Shown: positions 60,363 through 64,000 of the stretch, one piece after another
Position numbering within the stretch: the first letter of the stretch is position 1
Layout: every line of letters starts with the position of its first letter
Source: Geosiphon pyriformis
Lineage: Eukaryota; Glomeromycota; Glomeromycetes; Archaeosporales; Geosiphonaceae
Reading direction: 5' to 3'
DNA: 64,000 nt
Assembly: GCA_016748015.1 (NCBI GenBank)
Contig: JAAOMT010000566.1
Location: 61,908-125,907 of the forward strand
The notes under the pieces: model-generated
The model's input: only the letters and a program-made list of their open reading frames with translations
What the model was told of the DNA's origin: nothing
Database searches by the model: none
Program-made: the position numbers and the translations under genes

Positions 60363-61633
60363 TCAACAACAACAACAACAACAGCAAACACACCAATCCC
60401 AACTTACTTCTGACTCTTTTCAAATGACATCTATAACTTGTCTGCATGCGTCTGTCGCTCAGAAATCTTATGGAAGTGAAAAAAGGTTCCTATGTCCACC
60501 ACCAGTTGTCATCGTTAACCAACCTAATCCCAGTTTAAATGGAAAACCTGAATTAGCAATGTCTGTAGTTTGTGAAACTGGTGATCGATCAATGGAACAA
60601 AAAACAATGTTAGATGAAAATATGAAAGGTACTTTCAAGTATCTACATGTCAGTGGAACTGCAAAAGCCAAACAATTCGCCTTAAAATTAAAAGTCTTCA
60701 ATAAGAATTCCACAATTCCATATGCCACGTTTGATTCCGGTCCAGTTACTATTATATCTAAACCTTCGAAAAAGACTGCAAAAACTAGAAATGTTTCTTC
60801 TTGCATCTTATCCGGTTCACCAATTTCCTTGTTCAATCGTATCAATTCTCAGACAGTTCGTACGAAATATATGGGAATTGAAGCTGGTCATTTATGCGCT
60901 AAAAATTCTTCCTGGGCACCTTTCATCATTACTGTTATCAGCAGTCCAACTCCTATTTTACCGGCTCCAATTACGAAATCAAACAACAAATCTTCTCCCA
61001 ATGCTGCCATCACCACCAATTCCGGGGCATCTCCAATAACTTATGGATCTGAAATCATTATCACCGATCCTATCACTCGTGTTTCATCTGATCGTTTGAT
61101 AATACGCAAAGTTGAAAAAGGACGTATCGCTCAAGGAGCTTTTGGTCCAGTTAGTCAAATGCAAAAGATTGCTTTAGAACGGGTTGGTACAAACGGACAA
61201 AATGCCTATTACTTAAGTGCAGCTGGTCCGATTTCTATGGATAGTCCTCAATCACAAGATCAATGTACAGTTAGTGGTGCTTCCCCTTATCTCGGTTATC
61301 AACCTTCAAGAGTTGTACATATGCAAACTGTCGGTTCTTCCAAAATGGAAATCGATCCATTCCTTATCAACATGCAAAATGGCTCAACTGTTAGCGATGT
61401 AATTTCTTCTTCAATTGTTGAAGAAGTTGATGATTACTTATGTTGGACTATCGTTGGAATTTGTAAGTATCAATCTTGATTAAAAATTGCTTTTTCAATT
61501 AAATTGATTATTGATATCATATTAATGAAGATTTCCTTAATAATTCATCATCTAAGCTCAATTCAATTGCACCTATTTCGAATCCTATCCAAATTCTCAT
61601 TCATCATCTGCCCCTCCTTCTCAAACTCATTGA
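59305..61633 (+). CDS. CSL-family (CBF1/Su(H)/LAG-1) DNA-binding transcription factor
   Basis: Exons 59305-61462 and 61557-61633 join across a 94-base GT-AG intron (GTAAGT donor), giving 744 residues to a TGA. Residues 1-350 are low-complexity, with a poly-Gln run near residue 13, a poly-Ser run near residue 344 followed by poly-Gln, and a basic KRKWDSDDE stretch. The Rel-like N-terminal DNA-binding domain starts near residue 375: AQKSYGSEKRFLCPPPVV is the family hallmark, then VISKPSKK-type (here IISKPSKKTAKTRN) and SLFNRINSQTVRTKYM. The beta-trefoil domain follows (SDRLIIRKVEKG, MQKIALERVG, YYLSAAGPI, CWTIVGI). CSL proteins bind GTGRGAA-type sites in the nucleus; fungal members act without Notch. 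The expected third domain (IPT/Rel-C) lies out of frame downstream. The start is the first ATG. Confidence 0.9.
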
Positions 61634-61962
61634 TGCCCCAAATTAAACCTCCTTCTAAAACCAATATCGATCAACCTATTTCCGATGTTAACTTCAGCCC
61701 TGATTTACAATGCCACGACAAAACCGATTTTTCGCATCTTTATAATCTCAACCAACCAACCAACCACAAATGGTGGTACAAAGTGGTTCATACTCGTTTA
61801 ATTAGACGATTACCATCAACTTTAGCACAAAAGCAGCAAGGAAGTGGTTCGTCGTCAAATGATACTACCTTGATTGTTGAAGTACTATTAAGATTTGCAA
61901 ATCATCATGAATTTCCATTACCGACAATTTTTCGAATATTTAATTTTATTCACAAGAGTTGA
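61634..61962 (+). pseudogene. Out-of-frame continuation of CSL gene (possible IPT/Rel-C domain)
   Basis: After the TGA at 61631-61633 another frame is open from MPQIKPPSKTNIDQP to a stop at 61962. Its phrases NFSPDLQ and VEVLLRFANHHEFPLP recall the start and last strands of the CSL C-terminal IPT domain, although the middle matches poorly. There is no GT donor between 61557 and 61631 that could splice into this frame. One missing base near 61631 would join the two frames, so a sequencing error or a true frameshift is likely. Confidence 0.5.
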
Positions 61963-64000
61963 TGGAGTTTGTTTATCATTCTGGAAAATCAATTTTTTGT
62001 TAAAGAATTATTATCAAAGATGTTGTGTTACGGATTAAATTAACGATTCCCCTCTGTGGGGAATTAGAGTGGCTTAGGAAACACCGAAAAAACATTGGGT
62101 TTAATATTTTTCATTTTCTCTAAAAAAATTTACAATTTCTTCGCTATTTCGCTTTCCTTTTATCATTACATATATACAAAAAATCTAGATTTTAGTTGGG
62201 TGGTTGCCATAATTGGATACCCTGAAATATTTACAATATCTTTTGAAATTCCCTTCAAATCACCAAAAAAATTAGAATCACCCAACATTTGTTATATAGT
62301 ATTAATCCCATTCATTCGCATGAACATATTTTTTCATTAATTAGTAGTACTATTAGGTTTTTGTTTCATACAATACAAGATGACTCATGTTTTGTTAACA
62401 AAATTCTCCATAAAAAACTTTTTTTAGGGGCGGTATAAAATTATGTATTGGAGTTTTTTGTATGTTTGTCTGGTAAATTCTTTAAAATGAGGAGGAAACA
62501 ATAAAAAATTTGTACATATTATTCTTTACACAATTTATCTGTTCGAATTTTGGTTAAAAAAAGTTTGATGTACTTTCATGTGAAATACTGCAAATATTGA
62601 TAACTCGAATCGTCACAATTTCATATAATTCTATTTAGTATTTAGCAATTTGATGAGAATCATCCAAATATTAAGGAACGTGATGACAATAATTGATATT
62701 TGAAAGTTGACATCTGTTATGATGATTATAATGTTGTGTGTTAGGAAAGGTCGAAATTTTGATTTGGTTTGATCTTTTTAATTTGTTATCTAATCAATTT
62801 ATGATGATGATGATGCTGCATGTACTTGAATTAAAAACCGTGCATGCATCAGTATTTAAGATCAATTGAAATTAATTTTCAATTGAGATTTGATGATATT
62901 TAGATATTTTTAATCAATATCTCGTATCGTATCGAATCGTATCGAAAACATCTTTGTGATGATTAAACTATAGGTCACACTTTAAACACGCGCTGCCTTA
63001 TACTTTAAAAACCTTGCTTTTTTTTAAACTTTTCTCCAAACTATTAGTACCACAAACACCGCTTTTCCGGGAATTATCACAAAAGCGAACGAAAGACAGA
63101 TAACATTAAAAGATAACCTTTTATAAGATTAAGTTGAGTTTTTGTGTACTGTAGAGTTAAACGGATGATCAAATTCTGAGACAATTGAATGATACACCGG
63201 GTAATTTAGGCAAAAAATGTTGATCATTGTTATTTTTGCTTATGGTCCCCAAAATAATTAACTTTTGGGAGTGAGAGATACTAAAAAAAAACAAAAAAAA
63301 CAGAATCAAAAGATCTAGGAAAAACAAATAATGCCCATTATTACTTCAAAATTTGACGCCAATTAAAACATATAAGCATATATCATAATATTAACCGTAA
63401 ACATCATCTAAGACATTTCTGGTATTAGACCGACCGATTGGAAATTTTTTACCGAGAGAGAACGCGCTGAAAATTTATTAGCTTCAGTAGGTTCCAAAAT
63501 CAGATTCAGTAATTTAAAAATCAGGTTGTTCAAAAAACAATGTCACATGAAATGAAATTTAATCCTTAAAATTTTGGCGGCGCCGCATGGTTTTTTAAAA
63601 AGGTTCAAAGGCATAAGCGGTGGCAGGAAGGGCAGTACAAACGGATCACCTTTTTGTAACGAGCCACAATAAACATTATTAAATCGATTGAGCATGAAAT
63701 CTGATTAATTGGATGTCATTGCACGCGCTAAATCAACATTCAAAAGGATGAGGCGAAAAAATAATAGGCGTTTTTTATTTAATTTTTCAGTTTTTTTGAC
63801 GCACTGTAATAGATATCAATCACGTCATTTTCTCACGCTTCGTCACGGTTGTCGGCGTCGATCATCATTCTGGGAATTTTAGGAAGATCCCGTCTTTCTG
63901 GACGCACAAATCGAAGAAATTGAATGGAGTTTTTCCGTATTGTCAATTTTTCATGTTTCGAAGATTTGGGATAAATATTTCAAACAACAATAAAAGGTAA
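61963..64000. other. Intergenic, nothing recognised
   Basis: 3' flank of the CSL gene and beyond. Short frames (for example 62095-62340) lack any motif. A GTATC-rich phrase near 62922-62945 and ATG runs near 62800 are the only simple repeats noticed. Composition from about 63560 to 64000 is less AT-rich, as near a gene promoter or first exon continuing past the window, but no coding frame is clear. Confidence 0.45.

Noticed and set aside
62095-62340. 81-residue frame downstream of the CSL gene
   Set aside because: Phe/Ile-rich low-complexity translation in a 3' flank, with no supporting feature.

Overview
The window looks like nuclear DNA of an arbuscular mycorrhizal fungus (Glomeromycotina, probably Rhizophagus or a close relative). 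The reasons are very AT-rich DNA, intron-dense genes with short GT-AG introns, a fungal CSL transcription factor, a secreted Kex2-type repeat protein, and Ty3/Gypsy, LINE and MULE families of the kind that dominate those genomes. The species is inferred; no marker gene settles it.

Layout. 1-624: 3' end of a secreted-peptide precursor made of 23-residue units separated by Lys-Arg. 2281-3824 (-): five-exon secreted class-3 lipase homologue whose nucleophile serine is glycine. 4917-9252 (+): eleven-exon SH3 + TBC Rab GTPase-activating protein. 9253-13879: no recognisable gene. 13880-16270: second, complete copy of the peptide precursor (15053-15805), preceded by a duplicated promoter segment and a 20-N assembly gap. 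16436-17536: deletion-derived MULE transposon with inverted repeats and an 8-bp target duplication. About 18165-56700: nested retrotransposon block. 59305-61633 (+): CSL (CBF1/Su(H)/LAG-1) transcription factor with a broken 3' end. 61963-64000: nothing recognised.

The retrotransposon block contains two related Ty3/Gypsy families, called A and B here. Both carry a dUTPase domain and a cysteine-rich segment between protease and reverse transcriptase. An old A copy (18165-19344 plus 28474-30175) is split by a complete B copy in opposite orientation (19345-28473) with two long terminal repeats. A fresher A copy (33049-41547) is interrupted at its 3' end by a fresher B copy (from 41548), which stops at about 47080. 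There a heavily decayed LINE fragment begins (47080-49115), followed by a nearly full-length LINE on the other strand (49125-55885) with a candidate 9-bp target duplication. All copies are inactivated, mainly by C-to-T and G-to-A changes that convert CAA/CAG, CGA and TGG codons to stops and remove protease and polymerase active-site residues.

The most notable items are the paired peptide-precursor genes, with evidence of a further copy hidden in the assembly gap; the dUTPase plus Cys-rich module in both Gypsy families; and the mismatch between nesting order and decay at about 47080.
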